From: Pseudaestuariivita rosea
GTDB taxonomy: Bacteria > Pseudomonadota > Alphaproteobacteria > Rhodobacterales > Rhodobacteraceae
DNA: 64,000 nucleotides
Direction: 5' to 3'
Assembly (NCBI RefSeq): GCF_017592335.1
Contig: NZ_JACNMP010000007.1
Coordinates: 1 to 64,000 of the forward strand
Numbering within the stretch: the stretch's first letter is position 1; each line of letters begins with the position of its first letter. Below the pieces are notes generated by a model. That model did no database searches and was not told the origin of the DNA. It was given only the letters and a program-made list of their open reading frames with translations. The translations under genes and the position numbers were made by a program. Positions 45,414-53,565 of the stretch are shown piece by piece.

Positions 45414-46568
45414 ATGACGATGGATCAGAACCCGCAGTCGATATTGCGACGCATGGCAGCGGTTGGCCGTGCCACGATCGAGGCGCAGACAATGACGCCC
45501 GCGCGCGCCATTCGGCTGGCCTGTTCGAAGGGTGCGGAAGAGCAGCTGGATCTGCCTTTGCGGGTTTTGGGGGTCGAGGATCAGAAACTGGATCTTGAGG
45601 CGCTGTGCGATGGGCTGCCGCAGGATCATCTGCTGATGACGCTGACGGGGCCGGGCGATGGGCCGGGCCTGGTGGTGGCCGATTTGCAAAGCCTGTCCGC
45701 CGTGACCGAGGTTCAGACAATCGGGCGCGTTTTGCCGGGCCCTGCCGATAATCGCGCGCCGACGCGGATCGATGCCGCAATGTTAGAGCCGCTTTTGAAC
45801 GAGATTTTGCAGCGCTTCGGTCAGGAACTGCATGACGAGGCCGGCATCGAATGGGCGCTTGGCTATCGCGCCGGCGTGGTTCTGGAAAGTGCCCGTCTGG
45901 CCGGTCTGGTGCTTGAGGACGTGTACTATAACGTCCTGCGCCTGACGCTGGATTTCGGCAATGGTTCGAAAGAGGGGCAGATGATCATCGCCCTGCCATC
46001 GCAGCCTGCGGGTGCACAGGATCACGGGGCCGAGACCGCGAAAGAGCAGTGGCAAGCAGGCCTGCAGGCCCGCGTGCTGCAGGGCGAGGTCGCGCTGAAC
46101 GCCGTTCTGGCGCGCGTGGCGCTGCCGCTGTCGGCGCTGACGCGTCTGCAGCCGGGCGATGATATTCCCATCCCCATCAGCGCTGTGGGCGGTGTCCGTT
46201 TGGAAGGCCCCGATCGCAAGGTCGTCAGTTATGCACGCTTGGGGCAGTTGAACGGCGCGCGGGCGGTGCGGTTGCAGGAAAACCGCACGGTCAGCTATGT
46301 GGCCGACAGTGACGCCCTGGAAGAGATGCCGCTGGCGTCGGGGCCAATGCCTGCGGTCAATGATATGCCCGCGGTCGCGCCACCCCCGATCGATATTCCC
46401 GCCAGCCCCTTGCCCGATACATCCGATTTGCCGGGCCTGGATGATCTGCCCGCGATGGACGATCTGCCGGAACTCAATATCGATACAGATCAGACCAGCG
46501 ATCTGCCGGATTTCCCGTCACTCGACGATCTGCCCGAACTGGCGGATTTTCCGCAAATACCGGACTGA
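45414..46568 (+). CDS. Orphan FliM/FliN-like (SpoA domain) protein with an Asp/Leu/Pro-rich tail
   Basis: A 384-residue soluble protein. Residues ~1-210 resemble a FliM-like middle region without strong motifs. Residues ~225-295 form a SpoA/FliN-type domain (LARVALPLSALTRLQPGDDI, IPISAVGGVRLEG). Residues ~305-384 are low complexity with repeated DLP and DDLP units (LPGLDDLPAMDDLPELN). No flagellar or type III secretion gene lies nearby. It may be a C-ring component encoded away from the main cluster, or a repurposed adaptor. A second ATG at 45420 is possible. Confidence 0.72.
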   Translation: MTMDQNPQSILRRMAAVGRATIEAQTMTPARAIRLACSKGAEEQLDLPLRVLGVEDQKLDLEALCDGLPQDHLLMTLTGPGDGPGLVVADLQSLSAVTEVQTIGRVLPGPADNRAPTRIDAAMLEPLLNEILQRFGQELHDEAGIEWALGYRAGVVLESARLAGLVLEDVYYNVLRLTLDFGNGSKEGQMIIALPSQPAGAQDHGAETAKEQWQAGLQARVLQGEVALNAVLARVALPLSALTRLQPGDDIPIPISAVGGVRLEGPDRKVVSYARLGQLNGARAVRLQENRTVSYVADSDALEEMPLASGPMPAVNDMPAVAPPPIDIPASPLPDTSDLPGLDDLPAMDDLPELNIDTDQTSDLPDFPSLDDLPELADFPQIPD

Positions 46569-46589
46569 TGACGCCACTCTGACAAAACA

Positions 46590-46665
46590 CGTGTTGAGAC
46601 ATCTCAACATGAGTATTTATGGAACAATAAAGATAAGACCTACCTTTATTGTTCCATAAATACTC
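46590..46665. repeat. Hairpin plus GAGTATTT-type inverted repeat, copy 4 (perfect)
   Basis: A 16-base hairpin GTTGAGACATCTCAAC starts at 46593. It is followed by a perfect 22-bp inverted repeat: the left arm GAGTATTTATGGAACAAT runs from 46611 to 46632 and the right arm ends in CCATAAATACTC at 46665, with an 11-base loop. It sits between the convergent SpoA-like and TIGR01244 genes and is a likely bidirectional terminator. Confidence 0.8.
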
Positions 46666-46702
46666 TAAGGCCGCAGGCCATGCTGCGTCAGCAGCGTATC
46701 TT

Positions 46703-47128
46703 CTAGCGTTTGGCCAGGGCGTCGATATGGGGGCGCAGGTCTTCGATCTGGTAGCCGCCACGGGCGGCGGCGGCGATGATATCGTCAGTCGGCATCTTGC
46801 CCGCCTGTGACAATGCCCAGACCCGGCAGGACCGCGTGCCTGACGCGCAATAAGCCAGCACAGGGGCGGCGGAATTTTCGACCAGGTGATCCTGTTCCGT
46901 CACGTGATCCATCGACATCATCGGGCTGGGAAAGGGGTTCAGTTTGAACGACAGCCCCGCCTGATCTGCTGCGGCCTGCATCTGATCGATATGCAGGTCT
47001 GCGGTGTTTTCGGCGTCGGGCCGGTTACAGATCACGGTTTTGAACCCCGCCGCGGCGATGGCGGGCATGTCGTCTGGGGTGATTTGTGGGGACACGGCGT
47101 AGGTGTCGGTCAACTGTCTGATATCCAT
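46703..47128 (-). CDS. TIGR01244 family phosphatase-like/sulfur-transferase protein
   Basis: A 141-residue protein of the DUF442/TIGR01244 family, a dual-specificity-phosphatase-like fold. The start ITPDDMPAIAAAGFKTVICN and NRPDAENTAD, and the cysteine loop YCASGTRS, are typical. The loop has the CxxGxR pattern of active members. The ATG at 47128 starts the conserved MDIRQLTDTYAVSPQI. In some bacteria this domain is fused to a sulfide-oxidising persulfide dioxygenase (Blh/BigR-regulated); here it stands alone. Confidence 0.85.
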   Translation of the reverse strand: MDIRQLTDTYAVSPQITPDDMPAIAAAGFKTVICNRPDAENTADLHIDQMQAAADQAGLSFKLNPFPSPMMSMDHVTEQDHLVENSAAPVLAYCASGTRSCRVWALSQAGKMPTDDIIAAAARGGYQIEDLRPHIDALAKR

Positions 47129-47239
47129 GGGCCAAGACTTACGGCACCCGTGCCGCGGCGTCCAGCGCAACCGGGTCGCTTTTGTAGCACTTGGATTCTT
47201 GACGCCCCCGACGCGGTGCCCTAAACACCAAAGTCAGGC

Positions 47240-47313
47240 GCGGGCATGGTGAAATGGTATCACACGAGCCTTCCAAGCTCTTGGTGCGGGTTCGATTCCC
47301 GCTGCCCGCTCCA
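47240..47313 (+). tRNA. tRNA-Gly (anticodon TCC), CCA encoded
   Basis: The acceptor stem GCGGGCA (47240-47246) pairs with TGCCCGC (47303-47309); the discriminator T is followed by CCA. The anticodon arm is GAGC-CTTCCAA-GCTC with anticodon TCC. The T arm is GCGGG-TTCGATT-CCCGC. Confidence 0.96.
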
Positions 47314-47382
47314 ATCCCAAGACATGACGCTATGCCGCAAGCTGCAACATCTTGTTGCCGCCGTTCGGTTTGATTATGAACA

Positions 47383-49206
47383 ATGAAATCAAACGAACAA
47401 GGGCGACAGGGAATGGCGGCGGCGCCGGTACCAAGCGAAGAAGAACGCGAAAAATCAAAACAGATCGGGGCGCTGAGGGCGCTTTGGCCTTTTATCTGGC
47501 CGTATAAAGGCCAGTTGGCGCTGGCCATTCTGGCACTGGTACTGACGGCGGCGGTGTCGCTGGTGCTGCCAATGGCCGTGCGCCGGGTGGTCGATAATTT
47601 CAACGTCGAAGATTCGGCCATTCTGGACCTGTATTTCTTTGCCGCCATCGGGATTGCGGCGCTGTTGGCCCTGGGAACGGGGCTGCGGTATTATCTTGTC
47701 ACGCGGCTTGGGGAACGGGTGGTGGCCGATATTCGCAAAGCAGTCTTTCAACGGGTCGTCGGCATGTCGCCAGCGTTCTATGAAAAGATCATGACGGGCG
47801 AGGTCTTAAGCCGGATCACCACAGACACCACGCTGATCCTGTCGGTGATCGGGTCGTCGATTTCGATCGCCCTGCGCAACGCGCTGATCCTGGTTGGCGG
47901 ACTGGCGCTGATGATGCTGACCTCGGCCAAGCTGACGGGGCTGGTGTTGCTGATCGTGCCTGCGGTGATCGTTCCGATCATCGTTTTGGGCCGCAAGCTG
48001 CGTGTGCTGAGCCGCGAAAATCAGGATTGGATCGCTGCGTCATCGGGTAACGCGTCCGAGGCTTTGGGGGCGATCCAGACCGTGCAGTCCTTCACCCATG
48101 AAACGCAAAGCCGCGTGGCCTTTGACGACCTGACCGAACAAAGTTTTGGCTCGGCCCGCAAGCGGATCGGGACGCGGGCCATCATGACGATGATCGTGAT
48201 TTTCCTGATCTTTTCGGGGATCGTCGGCGTGTTGTGGATCGGCGCGAATGATGTGCGCACGGCGGTGATGACGCCGGGCGAACTGGTGCAGTTCCTGATC
48301 TATTCGGTTATGGTGGCGGGTGCCGTTGCCGCGCTGTCGGAAATCTGGGGCGAGTTGCAGCGCGCGGCGGGGGCGACGGAACGGCTGGTTGAGCTTTTGA
48401 ACGCCGAAGACAACGTGCTGGACCCGCTGGCGCCGCGGGCGCTGCCGGATGTGCAGAAGGGCACCGTGACGTTTGAGGACGTGACGTTCCATTACCCCTC
48501 GCGCCCCGCGCAGGCTGCATTGGATGGCGTCAGTCTGCATGTGAATCCTGGTGAAACGGTGGCGTTGGTCGGGCCGTCGGGGGCGGGAAAGTCGACGATT
48601 ATTCAGTTGCTGCAGCGATTTTATGACCCCGAACAGGGGCGCGTGACGCTGAACGGTGTCGATCTGCGCGATATGGCGCGGCACGAATTCCGTAAGGCGA
48701 TTGCACTGGTGCCACAGGAACCGGTGATCTTTGCCGCCAGTGCGCGGGAAAACATCCGCTTTGGCTGGCCCGAGGCCGCCGATGCCGACGTCGAAGCCGC
48801 CGCCAAGGCCGCCGCCGCGCATGACTTTCTGACCGCTTTGCCCGATGGCTATGACACCTATGTTGGTGAACGTGGCGTGATGTTATCGGGCGGACAGAAA
48901 CAGCGGATCGCAATCGCCCGCGCCATTTTGCGCGATGCGCCGGTGCTGCTGCTGGACGAGGCGACCTCGGCTCTGGATGCGGAAAGTGAACAGGCGGTGC
49001 AGCGCGCGGTTGAGGACCTGAGCGCCGACCGCACAACCCTGATCGTCGCGCACAGACTGGCCACGGTGAAAAAGGCCGACCGCATTCTGGTCTTTGATCA
49101 GGGTCGAATCATCGCCGAAGGCACCCATGACGAACTGGTCGCCGAACAGGGTCTTTATGCACGGCTTGCAAGGCTGCAATTCACGGATGGCGTAGCGGCA
49201 CAATAG
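47383..49206 (+). CDS. ABC exporter, fused permease and ATPase (MsbA/LmrA-like)
   Basis: A 607-residue half-transporter working as a homodimer. Residues ~30-345 form a six-helix ABC transporter type 1 domain; a helix starts with LALAILALVLTAAVSLVLPM. The C-terminal ATPase has Walker A GPSGAGKST, Q-loop LVPQEP, signature LSGGQKQR, Walker B VLLLDEATSALDAESE and the switch His in IVAHRL. Related proteins flip lipids or export hydrophobic compounds; the substrate is not readable. An alternative start at MAAAPVPSEEE (11 codons in) is possible. It lies between tRNA-Gly and the acyl-CoA synthetase. Confidence 0.9.
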   Translation: MKSNEQGRQGMAAAPVPSEEEREKSKQIGALRALWPFIWPYKGQLALAILALVLTAAVSLVLPMAVRRVVDNFNVEDSAILDLYFFAAIGIAALLALGTGLRYYLVTRLGERVVADIRKAVFQRVVGMSPAFYEKIMTGEVLSRITTDTTLILSVIGSSISIALRNALILVGGLALMMLTSAKLTGLVLLIVPAVIVPIIVLGRKLRVLSRENQDWIAASSGNASEALGAIQTVQSFTHETQSRVAFDDLTEQSFGSARKRIGTRAIMTMIVIFLIFSGIVGVLWIGANDVRTAVMTPGELVQFLIYSVMVAGAVAALSEIWGELQRAAGATERLVELLNAEDNVLDPLAPRALPDVQKGTVTFEDVTFHYPSRPAQAALDGVSLHVNPGETVALVGPSGAGKSTIIQLLQRFYDPEQGRVTLNGVDLRDMARHEFRKAIALVPQEPVIFAASARENIRFGWPEAADADVEAAAKAAAAHDFLTALPDGYDTYVGERGVMLSGGQKQRIAIARAILRDAPVLLLDEATSALDAESEQAVQRAVEDLSADRTTLIVAHRLATVKKADRILVFDQGRIIAEGTHDELVAEQGLYARLARLQFTDGVAAQ

Positions 49207-49306
49207 CATTTTTGCCCGATTAGGGGATTGTCAGACCCCCTCTTTCTGATCATTTTCCTTACGGAACAATACTGGTCACACCAGACAATAAGGGGAGGAG
49301 TTCGGC

Positions 49307-51196
49307 GTGGAGTACAACACGATCGAAGACAAGAAACGTATCGAGAGCGAAAAAACCTGGGAAGAGCAGGGCCTGCCCGTTACGGTCTATGAAATGCTCA
49401 GTCAGACGACCAGCACCCATGGCAATCGTCCTGCAGTATCGTTTCAGTTGTTTTCCGATCCGGGCGCCAAGGCCGAAACGCTGACCTGGTCCGAATTTCA
49501 CGCCAAGACGACACAGGCCGCGAATATGTTTCGCAGTCTGGGCGTGGGCGAACAGGACACCGTCGCCTATATGCTGCCCAATTGTAACGAGGCGAATATC
49601 ACTCTGATCGGTGGTATGGTTGCGGGGATCGTCAATCCGATCAACCCGCTGCTGGATGCCGAACAGATCGCGGGCATTTTGCGCGAAACCAAGGCCAAGG
49701 TGCTGGTCACGCTGAAGGGTTTTCCAAAGACCGACGTCGCGCAAAAGGCCGCTGAAGCCGTCGCGATGGCCCCGAATGTGACCCATGTGGTTGAGGTCGA
49801 CCTGCTGCGCTATCTGACGGGTCTGAAGAAATTCATCGTGCCGCTGATCCGACCCAAGGTCGATGTTCAGCATCAGGCCAAGGTGCTGAGTTTCAACGCT
49901 GAAATCGCCAAGCACAACACCACGCTGGACTTCCCCGACAGCACCACCGACCGCGTTGCGGCCTATTTCCACACCGGCGGCACGACCGGCACGCCCAAGG
50001 TCGCGCAGCATAAATATTCCGGCATGGTTTATAACGGTTGGGTCGGGTCCAGCATTCTGTTTACCGAAAAAGACACGATCATCTGCCCCTTGCCGATGTT
50101 CCACGTCTTTGCCTGCTATCCGATCTTCATGGCGATGATCCGCAGCGGGGCGCATGTGGTGTTTCCCACGCCTCAGGGCTATCGCGGTGAAGGGGTGATC
50201 GACAATTTCTGGAAGCTGATCGAACGCTGGCAGGTGACATTCATGATCACCGTGCCCACGGCGATTTCGGCGCTGATGCAAAAGCCGGTGAATGCCGATG
50301 TGTCGACCCTGCAGACCGCGTTTTCGGGGTCGGCGCCCCTGCCGGTTGAGCTGTTCAAGCGGTTCGAAAAGGCGACCGAGGTGACGATTGTCGAAGGCTA
50401 CGGCCTGACCGAGGCGACCTGCGTTGTGTCCTGTAACCCTGTGAAAGGCGAAAAGAAAATCGGGTCCGTGGGTCTGCCGTTCCCTTATACGGATGTGAAG
50501 ATTCTGACGCAGACGGCGGATGGTCCGGTGGAATGTGGTGTGGATGAAGTGGGCGAGATTTGCATTGATGCCCCCGGTGTCTACGAAGGGTCAACTTATA
50601 CCGAAGTCGACAAGAACCACGACCTGTTCCACCACGATGTCTATCTGCGCACCGGTGATCTGGGGCGCATCGACGCCGATGGCTATATCTGGATCACGGG
50701 CCGCGCGAAGGACCTGATCATTCGCGGTGGTCACAACATTGACCCGGCCGAGATTGAAGAGGCGTTGGCAGGGCATGAGGCCGTGGCCTTTGTCGGCACC
50801 ATCGGTCAGCCTGACCCGCATGCGGGTGAGTTGCCGTGTGCCTATGTTGAACTGGTCGATGGCGCCGATGTGACCATCGACGCGCTGATGGAGTATGCCA
50901 ACGAACACGTCCACGAACGCGCCGCGCATCCAAAATATATCGAGATTGTGGATGAGCTGCCCAAGACCGCTGTGGGTAAAATCTTTAAGCCTGATCTGCG
51001 GAAAATGGCGATCACACGGGTTTATAACGGCGCGCTGGACAAGGCCGAGGTGCACGCCCAGGTCGTTTCCGTCGTCGATGACAAAAAGCGCGGGCTGGTT
51101 GCCAAACTGTCGAAGACCGGCGATGTGACGGATGACGCGGTGACAAATGTACTGGGCAACTTCGCCCGGCCCTGGGAATGGGCTGACGCCAGCTAG
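49307..51196 (+). CDS. Acyl-CoA synthetase (AMP-dependent ligase)
   Basis: A 629-residue adenylate-forming enzyme that activates a carboxylic acid with ATP and joins it to CoA. The P-loop is HTGGTTGTPKVAQHKYS, followed by VEGYGLTEATCVVSCNP, RTGDLGRIDADGYIWITGR, IRGGHNIDPAEIEEAL and KTAVGKIFKPDLR with the catalytic Lys. The start is GTG at 49307, six bases after AGGGGAGGAG. Chain length of the substrate is unknown; the sequence lacks a signal peptide. It stands alone with a terminator after it. Confidence 0.92.
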   Translation: MEYNTIEDKKRIESEKTWEEQGLPVTVYEMLSQTTSTHGNRPAVSFQLFSDPGAKAETLTWSEFHAKTTQAANMFRSLGVGEQDTVAYMLPNCNEANITLIGGMVAGIVNPINPLLDAEQIAGILRETKAKVLVTLKGFPKTDVAQKAAEAVAMAPNVTHVVEVDLLRYLTGLKKFIVPLIRPKVDVQHQAKVLSFNAEIAKHNTTLDFPDSTTDRVAAYFHTGGTTGTPKVAQHKYSGMVYNGWVGSSILFTEKDTIICPLPMFHVFACYPIFMAMIRSGAHVVFPTPQGYRGEGVIDNFWKLIERWQVTFMITVPTAISALMQKPVNADVSTLQTAFSGSAPLPVELFKRFEKATEVTIVEGYGLTEATCVVSCNPVKGEKKIGSVGLPFPYTDVKILTQTADGPVECGVDEVGEICIDAPGVYEGSTYTEVDKNHDLFHHDVYLRTGDLGRIDADGYIWITGRAKDLIIRGGHNIDPAEIEEALAGHEAVAFVGTIGQPDPHAGELPCAYVELVDGADVTIDALMEYANEHVHERAAHPKYIEIVDELPKTAVGKIFKPDLRKMAITRVYNGALDKAEVHAQVVSVVDDKKRGLVAKLSKTGDVTDDAVTNVLGNFARPWEWADAS

Positions 51197-51213
51197 GTCG
51201 TAAAAATGATGTC

Positions 51214-51249
51214 AAAGCCCCCTCGTGTCATTCTGGCGCAGGGGGCTTT
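51214..51249 (+). terminator. Intrinsic terminator after the acyl-CoA synthetase gene
   Basis: AAAGCCCCC (51214-51222) and GGGGGCTTT (51241-51249) form a perfect 9-bp stem around an 18-base loop, followed by TCCTTTTG. It lies 18 bases after the stop codon. Confidence 0.85.
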
Positions 51250-51298
51250 TCCTTTTGTGTCAACGAATTACACTGTATTGCATGATATGAGGTGTCCG

Positions 51299-51748
51299 AT
51301 GGCACAACCCTATAGTTACCGCGCCGATCCGAAGGTGCCCGATTTTGATGATAGCCAGCCGATTGCTTTTATGGACAGCAATTGCGCACTTTGCACCTTT
51401 GGGGCGCGGGCCATCCATTTTATGGACAAATCCGGTGATATTCGCATCTGCCCCGTGCAAACGTCCTTTGGGCAGGCGGTTTTATCGCATTACGGATTTC
51501 AGATGGATGATCCCGAAAGCTGGCTGTTTCTGGAAGATGGGCAGGCCCATACCGGGTTTGACGCGATGATCCATGTCGGGCTGCGATCCGGTGGGTGGGG
51601 GCGACTGCTGGCGGCGCTGAAAATCCTGCCACGGCCGCTGCGTGATTGGCTTTATATCCGCATCGCGCGCAATCGGTATTCGGTCTTTGGGCGCAAAGAT
51701 ATGTGCGCGGTGCCTGATCCGGGCCTGCGCGCACGGCTGATGCAATGA
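51299..51748 (+). CDS. DCC-family thiol-disulfide oxidoreductase-like protein (DUF393)
   Basis: A 149-residue soluble protein of the DCC family. The motif MDSNCALCTFGARAIHFM fits the family DxxCxxC signature and ends in a helix. The ATG at 51299 is chosen because GAGGTG precedes it and the conserved part begins soon after (YSYRADPKVPDFDD); upstream codons overlap the terminator. It ends with a four-base overlap into the saccharopine-dehydrogenase-like gene. The redox partner is unknown. Confidence 0.85.
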   Translation: MAQPYSYRADPKVPDFDDSQPIAFMDSNCALCTFGARAIHFMDKSGDIRICPVQTSFGQAVLSHYGFQMDDPESWLFLEDGQAHTGFDAMIHVGLRSGGWGRLLAALKILPRPLRDWLYIRIARNRYSVFGRKDMCAVPDPGLRARLMQ

Positions 51749-53394
51749 AGGTTGTCGTTCTGGGCGGCTACGGCGTTTTTGGGGAACGTGTCGTACATTT
51801 GCTGTGCCGCGATGGGCATGATGTTGTCATCGCGGGGCGCAACCTGAACAGCGCGCAGGCGTTGGCGGGGCAGGTGGGCGCAACCGCGTTGCAGTTGGAT
51901 CGGACCGGTGATCTGGGCCCGCTGTTCGATTTGGCCCCCGATGTGGTCGTCGATGCCGCGGGGCCCTTTCATGCCTATGGCGATGATCCCTATGGCTTTG
52001 CCCGCGCGGTGCTTGAGCGCGGGATGCACTATCTGGATCTATGCGATGATGCCGATTTCTGCAAAGGGATCAGTGCCTTGGATGATCTGGCCCGCGACAA
52101 GGGCTGCTTTGCGCTGTCGGGATTGTCCAGCGTGCCTGCGGTGTCGTCGGCGGCCGTGGCGGCATTGGCCGACGGGTTAGAGGAGATCGACACCATCGAA
52201 AGCGCCATCCTGCCGGGCAATCGTGCGCCGCGTGGCAAATCGGTCATCGCCAGCATTCTGTCGCAGGCCGGACAACCGATGCAGATTTGGCGCGGTGGGC
52301 AGTGGGATCAGATGCGCAGTTGGTCGGACCCGGTGCGTTATCAATTGGCACCGGGGTTGCGGCGGCAGGGCTGGGTGATCAATGTGCCTGACCTGCAGCT
52401 TTTCCCTGAAGCCTTCGGTGCGCGTACGGTGATGTTCCGCGCGGGCCTGGAACTGGGTGTGATGAACTATGGCCTGGGCGCGTTTTCATGGGCGCGCGGC
52501 AAGCTGGGGTTTCCGGTGGGTGAACCGCTGTTTTCCCTGACGCGAGCGGCGGCGCAGATGCTGTGGCCCTTTGGCAGTGACCGTGGCGGCATGGTTGTGC
52601 ATGTGACCGGACGCGAAGGGGTGCGATGGATACGTCGCAGTTGGTATCTGGTCGCCGAACAGGGCGAGGGGCCGTTTATCCCCGCCGTTGCCACCCGCGC
52701 GGCTTTGCGGGCGCCGGACCGGATCACGCCAGGTGCGCGGGCCGCAGTGGCGAGCCTTGATCTGGCGCAGATCGAAGATGCCATAAGCGATCTGGCCGTC
52801 GAGACCCTGCGTAAAGAGCAGGATATTATCCCGGCCTTTCAACAGGTTCTGGGCGATAGTTTCCATGATCTGCCAGAACCAGTGCAGGCCTCGCATCAGA
52901 CGGTTGGTACATTGCGGATGGTCGGCACATCTCAGATTTCACGCGGCACGCATCCGCTGTCGCGCCTGACTGGGTGGCTGTTTCGCTTTCCAAAGGCCAA
53001 TGACGATATCCCGGTCGAGGTCATCAAAACCCGCCAAGGCAAAACCGAGGTTTGGGAAAGGAACTTTGACGGTCACCGCTTCCGGTCTTACCTGACGCCG
53101 GGTGAAAACGGGATGATCGAGCGGTTCGGACCGATCAGCTTTCTGTTGGGCCTGCATGTCAAAGACCGCGCGCTGCATTTTCCGGTGCTGTCGGCGCGGG
53201 CCTTTAATCTGATCCCCATTCCGAAATGGCTGCTTCCGATCAGTGTGGCGACGGAAAGCGCTGAAAATGGTCAATTTCGGTTTGACGTAAAGCTGTCCGC
53301 ACCCATTGGCATCGGGTTGGTTGTCCACTATCGCGGGCAGTTGCGGAGTGTTGGGCAGGGTTTGGCCGATCAGGACGTGGCCCGATCGGCCTGA
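51745..53394 (+). CDS. Saccharopine-dehydrogenase-like NAD(P)-binding protein with C-terminal DUF4166
   Basis: A 549-residue protein. The N-terminal Rossmann fold has VVLGGYGVFGERVVHLLCRD and DVVVDAAGPFHAYG (residues ~1-130), followed by the catalytic-like domain with SGLSSVPAVSSAAV. Residues ~365-549 form a DUF4166 domain (HPLSRLTGWLFRFPKA, VEVIKTRQGKTEVWERNFDG). Its reaction is unknown; relatives modify amino acids or lipids. It is translationally coupled to the DCC protein, so both may act on one pathway. Confidence 0.85.
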   Translation: MKVVVLGGYGVFGERVVHLLCRDGHDVVIAGRNLNSAQALAGQVGATALQLDRTGDLGPLFDLAPDVVVDAAGPFHAYGDDPYGFARAVLERGMHYLDLCDDADFCKGISALDDLARDKGCFALSGLSSVPAVSSAAVAALADGLEEIDTIESAILPGNRAPRGKSVIASILSQAGQPMQIWRGGQWDQMRSWSDPVRYQLAPGLRRQGWVINVPDLQLFPEAFGARTVMFRAGLELGVMNYGLGAFSWARGKLGFPVGEPLFSLTRAAAQMLWPFGSDRGGMVVHVTGREGVRWIRRSWYLVAEQGEGPFIPAVATRAALRAPDRITPGARAAVASLDLAQIEDAISDLAVETLRKEQDIIPAFQQVLGDSFHDLPEPVQASHQTVGTLRMVGTSQISRGTHPLSRLTGWLFRFPKANDDIPVEVIKTRQGKTEVWERNFDGHRFRSYLTPGENGMIERFGPISFLLGLHVKDRALHFPVLSARAFNLIPIPKWLLPISVATESAENGQFRFDVKLSAPIGIGLVVHYRGQLRSVGQGLADQDVARSA

Positions 53395-53448
53395 GCAGAT
53401 TTCTGCCGCTGAAATGAGTGAATTTCGCGGCAGAAACCATTGTTTACA

Positions 53449-53562
53449 TTAGAGATTCGAAATCGAATCCCCGGCACTTTTTATATCCTGTCCCATACCT
53501 TCGACCGTATTACAGGCCGCGAGGCTCAACAAAATAAGGGTTATTGCAGCAGCTTTTTTCAT
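53449..53562 (-). CDS. Entericidin A/B-like small lipoprotein
   Basis: A 37-residue lipoprotein. The signal MKKAAAITLILLSLAAC has a basic start, a hydrophobic core and lipobox LAAC with Cys17; the mature 21 residues begin NTVEGMGQDIKSAG, the pattern of entericidins. The ATG follows GAGGAG, which lies inside the last codons of the preceding binding-protein gene, so the two may be read from one mRNA. Entericidins are small envelope lipopeptides linked to stationary-phase bacteriolysis in E. coli; the role here is unknown. Confidence 0.85.
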   Translation of the reverse strand: MKKAAAITLILLSLAACNTVEGMGQDIKSAGDSISNL

Positions 53563-53565
53563 GTT

